Origin: Micrasema longulum
Taxonomy: Eukaryota; Arthropoda; Insecta; Trichoptera; Brachycentridae
DNA: 64,000 bases
Direction of reading: 5' to 3'
Assembly: GCA_022494885.1 (NCBI GenBank)
Contig: JAGVSM010003474.1
Span: forward strand, 62,001 to 126,000
Part shown: piece by piece, positions 1-11,059 of the stretch
How the letters are laid out: the number at the start of each line of letters is the position of its first letter
Position numbering within the stretch: position 1 is the stretch's first letter
Translations under genes and position numbers: made by a program
Notes under the pieces: model-generated
Databases searched by the model: none
Seen by the model: only the letters and a program-made list of their open reading frames with translations
What the model was told of the DNA's origin: nothing

Positions 1-810
1 CGTTTCGGCTACCATTGCGGGAGCCATCTTCAGGGTAAACTGAGTGTTTTGTAGAAAAAACTTTTTTTTAGTTTAGTTTGAACCCGTCGTCTTTCTTTGT
101 GTTATTTGGGTGTCTGTGTATTTCAATTGCCTGTTTTATTATTCGTGTACTGTAATTACTAGGTTTATGTAAACTTTTAGGAATTCAATACACACGGTAT
201 CACCCAAAAAAGAAACATATTAAAACAGTTAAAAAGTATATTTTTAATACTATTCACATTATGAAATTAGTCAAAGAAACATTTATCGCATGGATTTCTT
301 CATGTATTTTTTCTTTATCTTCGCCTTTGGTTTAAGTTTGGTTTGTCCACTTTTTGCCGCTTCGAAGTTAAAAATGCAGAATTATCGCAATAAGCTATTT
401 TATACGTGAATAAAATACCGAAGTCCACTTTGTTTTGATGCAAAAAAACATCAATTGTCCCAGATACGCTTTTTTTAATTTGTTCCATAATTATTAAAAT
501 TATTATTATTTTAGATTAAAAGGTCTTTAAACATTGAAATTATCTTATTTGGTTCAAAAGTTATGACGTGGAAATCGCGCTATCACAAAATCTTGTTTCA
601 TTAACATTTCATTAAATGTGACATCCGTGGTTTATCCTTTAATCTATAGATATGTATTTAAGACAAAATGTTTTTTTTTTTTTTTCAAAAACTGGTATTT
701 TTTTTTTCCACCTAAATGTAGGTATTCATTGACAAATTAACCTAATAATATTGTTAATATTTAAAGCATTAACTTGGTCTAACATTTTACTAAATGTTTT
801 TAAATTTTGG
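1..810. other. AT-rich non-coding DNA
   Basis: I see no gene, RNA or complete mobile element here, only homopolymer-rich AT sequence. A stretch at about 190-220 (ACACACGGTATCACCC followed by an A run and AAACATATT) recurs at about 9810-9840, so at least part of this tract is dispersed repeat. Confidence 0.6.
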
Positions 811-836
811 TATATAACCACTTACCGACTTTTCTA

Positions 837-878
837 TGTCTACCAGTTTCGAGACGTACCCGCCCCTTCGTCAAGACA
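837..878 (-). ncRNA. hammerhead-like motif in PLE terminus
   Basis: On the minus strand the order is TGTC, UUGACGA, an extra A, GGGGCG-GGTA-CGTCTC, GAAA, CUGG, UA, GACA. TGTC pairs with GACA (stem I), GGGGCG pairs with CGTCTC using two G-U pairs (stem II), and GAAA plus UA fill the positions of a hammerhead core. Departures from canonical are U instead of C at the first core position and one unpaired A before stem II. Known PLEs carry hammerhead motifs with very short stem III. Activity here is inference. Confidence 0.45.
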
Positions 879-880
879 CC

Positions 881-1697
881 ATTTTTTTATTTTTGTTTTT
901 CACAATAAACATAAGTGATAAAACAGAGTATTAAAAAAATAAAGCATAAAATCATAGTAATGAAATACATATTAATAGTAAAAATAGTTAACAAAAAATC
1001 CCACAAAGGCATGGCCTGTTCGTGGGTATATAAGAAAATGTTCATGAATTTTTGCTTATATAATAAAATATGGACAGTTATAATATTTTTGTGTAACATA
1101 AGAAAGAAAAAATAAAATATTCTGTAAAATTAAATGGTATTTTTTTTATAGTAATTAAAAAGAAAATAAAAAATATTTAAAAAAACACAAAAATATTCCT
1201 TATTGTAGATATATACTATAGAAAAAAGAGTAAATATCTTAAGTTTGAATCCAGGATAGTGCGTGTTTTTTTAAAGAAGGAAAATTTTGAACGTTTGGGA
1301 TCAATGAAATATTTTCAGTAAAAAAAGAATTAAACATTTTTGGGCCTGTAAAATATACATGTCTCTGTGCGAGCCTCGTTTTACCTTGTGGTATTTCTAA
1401 CACACGATTCCTTCTTTGACTTGATCTATTTGAATTACTTTGAATAAATTTTGGGTTCTTAAATATATATTTAAACATTGAAAACAATATATTTGTCTCA
1501 GGTCTAAGAGTTTAGCTTCTTGAAATAATTGGAAAGAGAGAAAAGTGCGATTTTTGTGAAGCATTATTTTTAATAGAAATTTTTGAACAGTTTCTATTGG
1601 TTTAATATGATTGTTGTAAGTTCCCCCCAATCCAATTATTTAATAGGAAAGCAATGACTGTACAAGTGCATAATATACCATTTTAATCGTATTTAGA
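881..1697 (-). pseudogene. 5'-truncated non-LTR retrotransposon, 3' end (family A)
   Basis: Minus-strand reading frames carry the C-terminal end of a jockey-like reverse transcriptase protein: GTYNNHIKPIETVQKFLLKI, then LFQEAKLLDLRQIYCFQCL, and in another frame a tail with YFTGPKMFNSFFTENISL. These segments come from different frames, so the copy is broken. Downstream is a conserved 3' tail including HEQAMPLWDF and a CCCAC/GTGGG hairpin near 1000. The copy at 6868-7672 is the same family in the other orientation. It sits inside the PLE copy 811-1946. Confidence 0.75.
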
Positions 1698-1946
1698 TAA
1701 CTAAACCAACATGCAAAACCCGCAATACACCTTCACTATAGTTGTTGCACAAATATATAAAATCAATACGACATGCATTTTAATAAGCACATGCACTGAT
1801 TAGGACAAACATGCACTAATTAAATTTTGGAAATATTATATGTTGTTTGAGAGATAGTTGGAAAGAGCAAAGGGGATAGAGGGAGGGGGTGTTGGGTACG
1901 TCTCGAAACCGGTAAACATAGAAAAGTCGGTAAGTGGTTATATACA

Positions 1947-2329
1947 AATATTTAATATCATTTAGTAGCCTAATAATCGTTTGCGTTTACAACAGAGCAT
2001 GAAAGTGCTTGGCAGTATAAATACTATTAAAAATGTTATGTTTCAAAAACAAAAAAAATACGCTTAGTTTACGAATGTCAATAAAATAAGACTTCTTTTA
2101 TGATGTTTAATTTTATTTAACACGTAAATAAAACATGCATTAGTTTATAAGTTCCCTATAGTATATATTGTTTACGCATCTTAGTAAAAAAGCTTCATTA
2201 AACGGCCCCAGGATTTTCACGCGACAGTTGTCCAGCTCTGACTGAATTTGCTAAGAAACAAAAGAAAATAACAAGCTGGAATTGTTTTCTCGCTAAATCT
2301 AAGATATAAATAAAATATATTTTTATAAA
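1947..2329. other. AT-rich non-coding DNA
   Basis: No gene or recognisable repeat seen between the PLE copy and the CpG-rich block. Confidence 0.5.
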
Positions 2330-2535
2330 TAATGTTTATTGCCAGCAGAGGTTCCGTATCGCTCCGTGTAGCGGTCGCGGCGGAGGTAGTACTGCGCAGT
2401 GCGCAGTGCGAGGGGCGTGCGCGGGCGCGCGCACGTGTCACGCGCGCTGCGAGCCCCGGATTCCCGCAAAGGGCGCGTTATTTTACCGCCTTCGGTTTTA
2501 TTCGGTTTCAGGGTGTGAAAAATGACGCAAAAAAA
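2330..2535. promoter_or_regulatory. CpG-rich island, possible promoter or 5' exon
   Basis: A sharp GC and CpG-rich block in otherwise about 70% AT sequence. It contains alternating GCGC runs and a tandem GCGCAGT repeat (TGCGCAGTGCGCAGTGCG) resembling NRF-1-type sites. An open frame of 68 codons crosses it on the plus strand, but its Arg/Ala-rich translation is what any GC-rich repeat gives, and I recognise no protein. It could be a promoter or first exon on either strand, conceivably for the ZIP11 gene downstream, but nothing in the sequence links them. Confidence 0.4.
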
Positions 2536-2768
2536 TAGATACCTGACTCGGATAATAGATAGCGAACACTTGACCAATTGACCATATTGTGACTAAATTT
2601 GCACTACTATGACGAACGCGCATTCCCAAAATCTTTAATTTTCTGCCTAAATGTATAATTAGCACTAGCCACACAAAAACGCTTATTCAATCAAATGGTA
2701 AAACTTTGAAATATTCACTTTTTTTAACCGTTCATATAGGCTCTAATTATGATATGAATTATAAAAAA

Positions 2769-3333
2769 CACTAGCTTAGCTTCGCTCATGTGGTATTAAG
2801 GATACATTCTTTAGATAATTAATTAGTTGTGTCGTTTATAAATAATAGTTTTCTCGATGGGATGATATATTTATTTTGTTCATTAACGCCCAAAAGGCAT
2901 TTACAAAAAATAAAAATATAGAACACGCTAACATACTAAATAATAAACACAGAATATACAGAAAAAATATGTGAAATTAGTTAGAAAGGATATAATAAAA
3001 AGTTTAACAAAGTAAAAAAAAAAAACAATAATAACAAAGGTAGAAAAAACAGTAAGCGTATAAACAAAAAATGCAAAGCTTATGAAATATGGTCTTCTAA
3101 CTATCGCTATGAAAGAAATACAATGATCCGTTAGTCTGTGGTGACGTAGCATCGTTATTCTGTTCACAAAATCAAAATCCTACTTAAAAAACAATACGAA
3201 AAGCAAACCAAACTAACCACAGATAAAGCACGTCAATTATTTCAGGGTGAAAAATAAGTATCCCATTTTATTTCGCACTTCTCAATAACACAAACAAACG
3301 TACTTTCGCATTTATAATATTAGTATAAGCATA
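2769..3333 (+). repeat. insect interspersed repeat, CTAGC...CTTTCGCATTTATAATATTAG type
   Basis: It begins with CACTAGCTTAGCTTCGCT and ends with CTTTCGCATTTATAATATTAG, the boundaries of a non-coding repeat common in insect genomes. A second, better preserved copy is at 44277-44720. The middle of this copy (2880-3110) is very AT-rich and may hold later insertions. Class uncertain. Confidence 0.5.
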
Positions 3334-3378
3334 TTGCAACAGAGATGAAGAAAATTTTAGAGAAGGTAATATAAAAGT

Positions 3379-3765
3379 CTAGTAATATAAAAATATTTTG
3401 CGGCTTAATTCATTAGTATGAGCTCGCCAGCATAGATGTTCATCCATTAGTACTCCTAGATTTTTTATAAATTTCCTGTATTGAATATTAGTACCATTGA
3501 CATTAATAGGATTAAGAGAAGATACGTCTAACTTACTAAGTAATCTTCGACAACCCGCAAACATAATATGTGTTTTAGATGGATTTATAGGTAAACTATT
3601 CTTTTTTGTCCACGTTGACACGCGATTTAGTGTATTAGACATAGATTATATTGCTTCGTTGGTGCTTTCAGGCCTGCATCGAAAACATAGTTGTAAGTCA
3701 TCTGCATAGAGATGATATGGACAATAATGTTTATAACCTAAGATTGTGTCAAATTTGATTTATAA
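3379..3765 (-). pseudogene. non-LTR reverse transcriptase fragment (palm)
   Basis: Minus-strand translation gives PYHLYADDLQLCF, the YADD catalytic box, followed after a stop by LNRVSTWTKKNSLPINPSKT and, further on, IKNLGVLMDEHLCW and HTNELSRKIF. This order (YADD, thumb, NLGV-type block) is typical of jockey-like reverse transcriptases. Only the central part remains, with an in-frame stop between the YADD box and the rest. Confidence 0.8.
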
Positions 3766-3769
3766 ATGA

Positions 3770-4714
3770 ACGCCACTTTGGTTTTCATTACTATGGGAAG
3801 TTAACAGACTTACCTTCATTTAATACTTTTACGTAACCGCAACCTTTGGAGTAAGTTGGCTAGGGTTTTGTGCGGCATCCATCTTTAAGCCTCTCATAAT
3901 TTCACACAAATTATTGAGAATATTATTTCTTTAGCATTTTTCGAATATATGACCTTTTTTCTCTCTTTTTAAAAAATTAAATGTAAACCAAATGTTTGAG
4001 TTTCCTGTTCATCATATTGATGTGCCATATATTTGTTTTTTTTTAAATTATTACAATGTTTATGATCTTATTTAATATTTGTGGTGATACATTTATGGAT
4101 GTGCCAACGAGTTAACACATTCGTAAATGTGCTTAAAGGCCTCAACAAATGTGGAATAAACTGGAAGTCAAAAAATAAATAAATTTGTCCATAAATCAAA
4201 ATTGATTTTCCTCTATGAAAATATGTATTTTTGTATAAAATTATAAATATATATATATATTTGAAGTATCGTCATTTACTTTATTGACAATTAAAGATAA
4301 CTCTGTTAACTACCCATTGTAATCAAGGCCCATGTGTCACTGAGCTGAACTAATACAACATGGAAAATAATTACATTAAATTTAAGAATGGCTCGAGAGG
4401 AAACAATATACAATATAAAAAAAGTGTTATCGTTTATTTTTTAACTGTCGTGATTTGTATTGATTTCAAAAATTCATTTTCCTGTTTATTTTTCCGATAA
4501 TAATAATAATATTCTTAAACGTGTATGTATTTTTTTTCAAAAGCGTTTTTATGTATTTTAAATAATTTCAGGCCAGTTGCACCATAAAAAGTTCAGTTTA
4601 ATAAAGTTTAAAATTGAATAATTGTTGCATTTACGTCAGACTTTTTTTATGCAACTGACCCCTAATGACGCAGTTTTTATATAACATAAATATAACCTGT
4701 TGACAAAATAGCTT
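3770..4714. repeat. non-coding, with one dispersed repeat terminus
   Basis: Mostly AT-rich non-coding sequence. At about 4260-4335 (minus strand) lies one copy of a terminus shared through the window: GGCCTTGATTACAATGGG, AGTTAACAGAGTTATC and TCAATTGTCAATAAAGTA. Other copies are near 9673, 17215, 23915, 25400, 29650, 57070 and 62640. Confidence 0.5.
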
Positions 4715-5110
4715 AGAATGTTTTAACTAGACCAAATGAGGAAATTATGTGCAACGGGAAATTGGACATAAAAATCCTTCGTCGCGCGGTAAAAATTAGG
4801 GCTTTAATTGTATGGCAATATTTCTCGAAAATATATGAAAAAAATAATAAAAACGAACTGCTTTGTTTGTACAAGTTCTTATGAATCAACCAATGATAGG
4901 GTGTTGTAACATATATTTATGGTTTTCGGGAAGCCGACTTACCAATCAGCAGAACTCTTCGTCAGAACTTGTGACGTCACAGGTGGAGTAATTTTAAAAT
5001 AACTGTAGTTTGAAAAATCCCACCGCTAATAATACGATACATGAAAATAAAAATATATGTTTTGGCTTAATTTGATGGTCTATTATCAAATAAAAAATAT
5101 TTTAAAGAAA
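4715..5110 (+). repeat. dispersed repeat with conserved TGACGTCAC
   Basis: About 400 bp matching both arms of the inverted repeat at 23905-25180. Shared landmarks in order are a GCGCGGTAAAAATTAG block, AACCAATGATA, the CRE-like palindrome TGACGTCAC followed by GGAGTAATTTTA, and GCTAATAATACGATA. It is non-coding and its class is unknown; the 23.9-25.2 kb arrangement suggests a DNA element with long inverted termini. Confidence 0.65.
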
Positions 5111-6867
5111 CCCCTAACCCATTATGTGATTATGTAATAAAACAATACAAAAAAATATATACACATATATATATTTGTTGTTTAACGATAAGAACAGTAA
5201 AGTTAGAAAGTAAGGTAGGAAGTACCTATCCATTCTACTGATCATTTACCTTTTTTTAAAAAAAAATTAAGTTGCTAAGCAAATTGCCTAATGTCAGGCG
5301 CAACTCTATTTAAAAACCGTTAGGGGTCGTTTTAATTTGTCTTGTAAATTCAAATAATTTGTAAGAAAAACGTACTTAAAAGAAAACGAGGGAAAGAACA
5401 GTAGTCTCATCAAATGAAATAATTATTCATTTGATTGTTTAAAAACTCTTTTCATAAATTAAATACATAAATTACCCCAATTAAATACTAAGGTAATCGA
5501 ATTCATTTATGATACTTTCGATGTCTTTAGATATGAAATAAATTGCTTATCAATAAAAAATACAACAAACAATGAACTCACTCCACTTGTTAATAAATGA
5601 AATGGTTTGAATCTAAGTAATTTTTAAATGACTTTATTTACACCTTTGAATAATTTATTTGTACCTTAGAAAACCTTTTTAATTCCTTGAAATAAGTCAT
5701 GTTCTTTGTAAATAGGATAATAACTTAACTATTCTTGTAAGTATGTATAACAACATTTGTTTCAAAGAGAGAAATATTTATTTTTTTTAATGTGGATTTT
5801 TTTATTTTTATATCGTATTATATATTTTCTGCTTTACAAAACTGTTTTTTATAAATATTATTATCTCATTGATTCCACATTTCCTAATAAGCAAAATTAT
5901 ATCCATTTTTTTTATTATTTTATTCAATCAAATGTGTTCTACATTTATAAAATCAAATATGTAATATTTTTTACGTGATTCCCTTAGCGTTTAGAAATTT
6001 GAAGTATTTATCAGGATTTGCGATTAAAAAAGGTTAAAATTCTTTATTCCGCTTTGATTGGGGTAAAATATTCATACGGATTAGAAAAACGTGTATACAT
6101 TTTAGATGTTGGTATCAGACGCCGTCATCTTTCTGTCCTATCGGCCCTTTTTCTGCCATAATTTAGGCACCCTAAATTACCTTAGAGCCCCCTTTAAGTT
6201 TGCTTCGACGAAATTCGCGCGATTGTTTGCGAAAACTAGATTTTATTTGGCAACTACAGGTAACAATAGGTGGAACAACAATTACTCGGACATCTGCTTC
6301 TCTATTGTCCTGAAACAGGATATCTTGGACAAAGGACAAAGGATATCTTCTGGGATCGAAATTTCCGTCTTGCCAGTAGCAACCAAATGTTAAAAATACA
6401 TCATAATAATTACCGTTTTAAAATATTGACGATCTTTCAAAAAACCTCTATCAAGAACTCCCAATTTCCTTTTTATTCATGTTTATTATTTCAATCTAAA
6501 AAATGAAAGAAAAGCCATCTTCAGGAGGGATGTTCAAAATTGGATTTTGTCTAGGGGACGAGACGATTGCAGGAGACTGCTGCGAGACATCGCATATATA
6601 TTTTTTACCTTTAATCAAAATATGGTGCATACATAGTGAGTGCTGTGTGTTGTTCAGATAGTGATATGGGATTGTTATTTATGTTATATTTTTAATATCT
6701 TTAAAAATGTTTGATTCAAATTTCCACTAAGTTGTATTTCAGCTTGACACAGAGCTTTTGGTCTCATCGAACTCGAGATATGTTAAAATCATCTTGAAAT
6801 AATTGTTAATAAACTGGGATATTTAACCTATGTGTTCAAACGGTAAAATATTTACGCCCAGCTAAAT
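5111..6867. other. non-coding; one richer block at 6100-6600
   Basis: Mostly AT-rich with no gene seen. The block 6106-6600 is less AT-rich and has open frames of 78 and 95 codons, but I recognise no domain in either, and the frames end in ordinary AT-rich sequence. It may be an old mobile-element fragment. Confidence 0.4.
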
Positions 6868-7635
6868 ACTATTAAAATGGTATATAATGAACTTGTACAG
6901 TCATCGCTTTCCTATGGTATAATTGGATGAGGGGGAGCTTATAACAACCATATTTAACCATTAGAGACTGTTCAAAAATTTATCTCAAAAATAATGCTTC
7001 ACAAAAATCGCACTTTTCCCTCTTTCCAATTACTCCAAGAAACTAAACTTTTAGATATAAGACAAATATTTTGTTTTCAATGTTAAAAATATATATTTTA
7101 AAACCAAAATGTATTTACAAGTAATTTAAATAGATCAAGTCAAAGAAGGAACGTGTGTTAAAAATACCACACGAGGCTAGCACAGAGACATGCATATTTT
7201 ATAGGCCCAAATTTTTTTTTGCTGATAATATTTCATTGATCCCAAACTTTCAAAATTTTCCTTCTTTTAAGAAACACGCGCTATCCTGGATTCAAACTCA
7301 AGATATCAACCCTTTTTTTCTATGATATATTTTGTTGTCCTTTAATAATAAGGAATATTTTAAAGTTTAAATGAAAAAATTTTTTTTTTAATTACTATAT
7401 AATAAAAAAGTACCCTTTAATCTTTTACATAATATTTTCTTTTCTCTTTCTTATGTTACATCTTAGCAAAAATTATTATCGAAGCAAAAATTCATAAACA
7501 TTTCTTGTATACCCACGAACAGGCCATGCTTTTGTGGGATTTTTTGTTTACTATTTTTACTGTTAATATGTATTTCATTGCTATGTTAAAATCCTTTATT
7601 TTTTGTATACTCTGTTTTACCTCTTATGTATATTG

Positions 7636-7672
<37 letters not shown>
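6868..7672 (+). pseudogene. 5'-truncated non-LTR retrotransposon, 3' end (family A)
   Basis: Same family as 881-1697 but plus strand. It keeps the block encoding KPLETVQKFISKIMLHKNRTF-type sequence (here with frameshifts and a stop), the CCACACGAGGCTAGCACAGAGACA segment, and the tail encoding HEQAMLLWDFLFTIFTVNMY. It ends in an AT microsatellite at about 7636-7669, the usual simple tail of such insertions. No intact reading frame. Confidence 0.75.
7636..7669. repeat. AT dinucleotide microsatellite
   Basis: An uninterrupted run of alternating A and T, placed at the 3' end of the family A retrotransposon copy. Similar shorter runs occur at about 8884-8904, 32149-32170 and 40468-40484. Confidence 0.9.
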
Positions 7673-7674
<2 letters not shown>

Positions 7675-7861
7675 GTACTGTTGTGATGAAGTAAATAAAT
7701 TATTTGACCACGATTTTTTTTAAAGAATTCTTTAAACATAAATAAAAAAATTAAGCTAAAATTCGAGAACAATTGCGAAGTGAGTGGGACAAATAAAGAA
7801 TAAAATAATATTTTATTAAGGTTCACAGGCATGGGTCGGGTCATATCTGGTATAAGCTGTG

Positions 7862-8485
7862 TTTATTTTATTTTATTTATTTACTAACGGACATTGTCCA
7901 TGTGTTAATTATATTCATTCAATATGTTATAATTAAATGAAACATAACTAAGCAAACACAGATTTAAATTATGATGCAAAAGCCAAGAAACCTAAAAATT
8001 TACCTCATTTTGTGACAGGAAGTCTCCTATCTGGTGGATAATTTCAGGATCAAGGATGAAGAGGAGTGATGATGTGTTTTATAGGGTAAGAATATTTTTT
8101 TAAGGAAGAATACATTCTATACCCGTCTCTTATTGGGCAACCAAAGAATACGTGGTATGAAGTCTCGTGGTCCAGACCACATTCACGCCATCGACTTCCC
8201 ACAACATTAATTTTGCACCGGAGGCTACTTGTGCAACAGTGACCAATGCGTAACCTACTAATATTAGTGATTAATTTCTTGACAGGTTTGTTGAATGGAA
8301 CCAAGGGAATTTGGAATTCTCTCTCGAATGTTTTCATAGAATACTCCCTTACATTTGGAAGTGTATTCCCACTGAGCATTCCATCGACCTTTTGCCTGAG
8401 AAATACACACACGATAGTCGAGAAGACGAGAAACATCTATCAAAGCCGCCCTTGCCAGTTCAAAATATTGTAATTTAACTTTTTT
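7862..8485 (-). pseudogene. non-LTR retrotransposon C-terminus and tail
   Basis: A 128-codon minus-strand frame at 8050-8436 reads ISRLRIGHCCTSSLRCKINV, then WRECGLDHETSYHVFFGCP, the region after RNase H in I/jockey-type elements, where a Cys/His cluster is followed by HVFFGCP. The upstream RNase H part is only hinted at in an overlapping frame. The 3' untranslated part ends with ATGGACAATGTCCGTTAGTA followed by a TAAA-rich tail. The same end is found at 41132 and, more diverged, at 63793. Confidence 0.7.
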
Positions 8486-8489
8486 TAAC

Positions 8490-9560
8490 ACATTTTTTAA
8501 TGCAATAAGCCCTTAGTGTATGTAAATGACAATTTCGGAAAAAAGAAAATAATACTCCTGTTTTGCTTGGTGATTTAAAATACATTATAATAGTAGTAAC
8601 ACCAGTCAATGACAGGTCATAAGCCATGTAAATAGTGTAAATGTCTTTATTTCCACATTTTACAATAATTCTTTCATCTTAATTGAGATATCCATAAAAA
8701 AGATATTTACTTCATCTCTGTTGAAATATTGGATTCTTTAGAAAAAAATCGTATTTATTGGTTGAGAAGTCAAGAAAAATCGAAAATCAAAAATAACTCA
8801 AAGCTTGTAAATGTACTCAAAGTGTAGGCAGTATTAATCCGAAAGAATGGTCGATCGCATAAATATAGAATATTGCTATAAGCAATATATATATATATAT
8901 ATATTTATAAACTTCATGAAAAAGTCAACAGATGTCGCCTGTGAGGTTACGTCACCTAATGTGATATGACGCCTGCTTTAATAAAATATACAACTTCTGA
9001 AAATTGTGTGGATGTGGAAAGCACAAATATTAGGCAGAACGGTGAATGTTACACATGTATAGTATTCACTTAACCCAGCCAATGACATATTAAAGCTCTG
9101 TAAATGCATAGACTTTCATATTTTTAACAGATTCATTTCTGTTGAAAAAATATTTAATATTTATTAAAGGTATAAAAGGAATATTTTTGATTTCCTTTTA
9201 TGAAACTTTTATTATTAAATAATTTATTTCGATTGCGAGCTCCATTCTAAAATTAAATTATGTTTTAAGAATTACTTATAAAGCCTAAAACCTAACAGGA
9301 TATTCATCCAAAATGAACAGATTCTTGAGCATGTCAGCAGTGAAAATATTTTTAATTAGTCATTAAATATTGTCATCTTACTAATACTATTATGAATATC
9401 TATAAAAAATAATTATAACCAACGCATGTTTTACTCCGCATCAATGAATGGCTAATTTGGATTCACCAAAAATGTCCAAATTCAATGCTTATCATTGTCA
9501 CACTTAATAATCCTTGAGTTATATTTATTACACATATTTAAATGTAAAATAGTCATCACA
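8490..9560. other. AT-rich non-coding DNA
   Basis: No gene or confident repeat boundary. A TA run lies at about 8884-8904. The segment near 8930-8990 contains several short TGACG-like words but no clear element. Confidence 0.5.
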
Positions 9561-9569
9561 TGTGGCGAT

Positions 9570-9770
9570 GTGGCCACAATTTTATTAGATTACAGCGTAT
9601 CTCGATCATTGTTCAATGTTACATGTGGGTAAGATAATCAGTCTTACGCTTCAGGCGCTTCAGCCCAGGCCCCGATTACAATGCGAAATTAACCGTTGAA
9701 ATGGAAGTTATCTTCAATTTACTATAAAGTAAATTATAATTTTCTGTACGAATATGTGTATAGGTGCGAA
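9570..9770 (-). repeat. SINE family 2 tail joined to dispersed terminus
   Basis: About 9590-9668 matches the tail of SINE family 2 (minus strand: GGCGCTTCAGCCC near CAGTCTTACG on the plus strand), as at 21690-21760 and 38700-38765. It abuts directly a copy of the CCCCGATTACAATG terminus (9670-9770). The tRNA-like head is missing. Confidence 0.5.
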
Positions 9771-9954
9771 GGTTTTCACAAACCCTGTTATCAAAGGAAC
9801 AAATCCAACACACACGGTATCACCCAAAAAATAAACATATTGATAATGTGTATATTTGTATAAAAAAATTATGTATCTTCGTCGGTAACTTGTAATTGAA
9901 CGTATTGAACCTGCAATTAAATATGTGGTGTTACCAATAAGTTAGTTGAATATT

Positions 9955-10430
9955 GCCAAATATGTCTCCTCATCAGCCCCGAGTGGGCCTTGGCTAAATC
10001 CAGGAGTCTTCTCCACTCTTGCCGGTCTTCTGCCCTTCCTCTCCAGTTTCTCACTTCCAAACATTGTCATATCTGCGCTGATGCAGTCCATCCATCGCAT
10101 TTTGGACCTTCCTGGTTTTCGTCTTCCTTGTGGCTCAGATAGAGTTAGGCGTTTTATGGGGTTTTCGTCGTCTATTCTAATTATATAACCAGCCCACCTC
10201 GAGTGTCCCCCCTTGATGGAGTTGATTACATCGGGCGCTCGGTAGATATCGTATAGCTCTCGTGCTATCGTAGCGACGACGCCAATGGTTGTTTTCTCTC
10301 ACAGGGCCATAGATAACTCTGAGGATTCTTTTTTTCGAAAACTGCAATGGTTCCCTCAATACTCTTTGTCATAACCCAGGTTTCGGAGGCATATGTCAGG
10401 GTTGGTTTAATGTTTAATCAGAGTTTTGTA
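9955..10430 (-). pseudogene. RTE-like retrotransposon C-terminus
   Basis: Minus strand encodes QGRRKPGRSKMRWMDCISAD, then a frameshift to DRQEWRRLLDLAKAHSGL, the basic GRPK-RWMD and DR-WR segments near the C-terminus of RTE-type reverse transcriptase proteins. Further upstream (10200-10360) are shifted pieces ending in a poorly preserved block. At least one frameshift, so not functional. Confidence 0.75.
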
Positions 10431-10439
10431 TAGTATTAT

Positions 10440-10560
10440 TTTAGTTTTTTTTTTTTTTTTTTAGTATATTTTTAGATAAGTACAAAATTGTAAAGCTACC
10501 TTAAGGTTATTTTTCATAAAAACAGCGCTTTACAAATCAGTTGAATATCATTGACAACAG
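10440..10560. repeat. T-rich simple sequence
   Basis: A long T run (10444-10462) and AT-rich sequence next to the RTE fragment; no other feature. Confidence 0.5.
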
Positions 10561-11040
10561 TTTTGTTAAAGAAATAATTCGGTTTTTAGAACATCCTGTG
10601 TTTTTCGTACGACAAACGACAACGAAACGTATTTGTCGCTCGCTACAAAGCCGAGAGCTCAGTTTAGCGGTTAGGATGTCGTAAAGTCACAATTCCTAGA
10701 ACAGCCATGTCGGCTGTTGGACGCAAAAGACAAATAACAAATTAATAATCGCCTAGCGATTAGAACTGCATCCGAGCGTGCACCGTCTTTACTATACGGA
10801 GGCAGTTAACACTATTGCTTGGATTAGCCAGGACTTAGCGCTGATTTATCACTAACTATTAACAGAGAACGTCCAAAAGGCGAAAATATCGTTAAGTGCA
10901 TTTCGTAATGCGTTAACCCTTAAAAAGAAGTACTGGCAATGTTCTTTGATGAAATTCCAGTAAGAGAGACGGGCCGTTTTTGTGAACACTCGTGTAATAT
11001 ACGAGTAACTTTACGGTAACATTCTAAACCTAACCATTAC
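10560..11040. other. unexplained block with balanced base composition
   Basis: The sequence is clearly less AT-rich than its surroundings, with CpG-containing words (CGACAACGAAACG, TTTGTCGCTCGCTACAAAG). No long reading frame, tRNA box or inverted terminus was found. It could be an old SINE or LTR fragment or a regulatory element. Confidence 0.35.
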
Positions 11041-11059
11041 TACTAGATATAAATCTCTT

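Larger units (their letters stand above)
811..1946 (-). mobile_element. Penelope-like element copy with inverted termini
   Basis: The two ends are inverted copies of one sequence of about 50 bp: left (minus strand) 811-863, right (plus strand) 1895-1946. Both contain ACGTCTCGAAAC and end in GTAAGTGGTTATATA. The interior at about 1698-1890 (minus strand) matches the element end at 20010-20160. Between them a foreign retrotransposon tail (881-1697) has been inserted: the uninterrupted copy at 20 kb reads GTTGGTTTAATTGGTGTCTTGG, while here that junction is split. Assignment to Penelope-like elements comes from the GAAACCGGT-type terminus, which resembles the 3' end of the GIY-YIG-bearing PLE at 49.35-50.24 kb. 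No reverse transcriptase of this copy remains. Confidence 0.6.

Noticed and set aside
2332..2538. 68-codon Arg/Ala-rich protein in the CpG island
   Set aside because: Translation reflects GC-repeat composition; no domain, and the block is better read as regulatory or untranslated.
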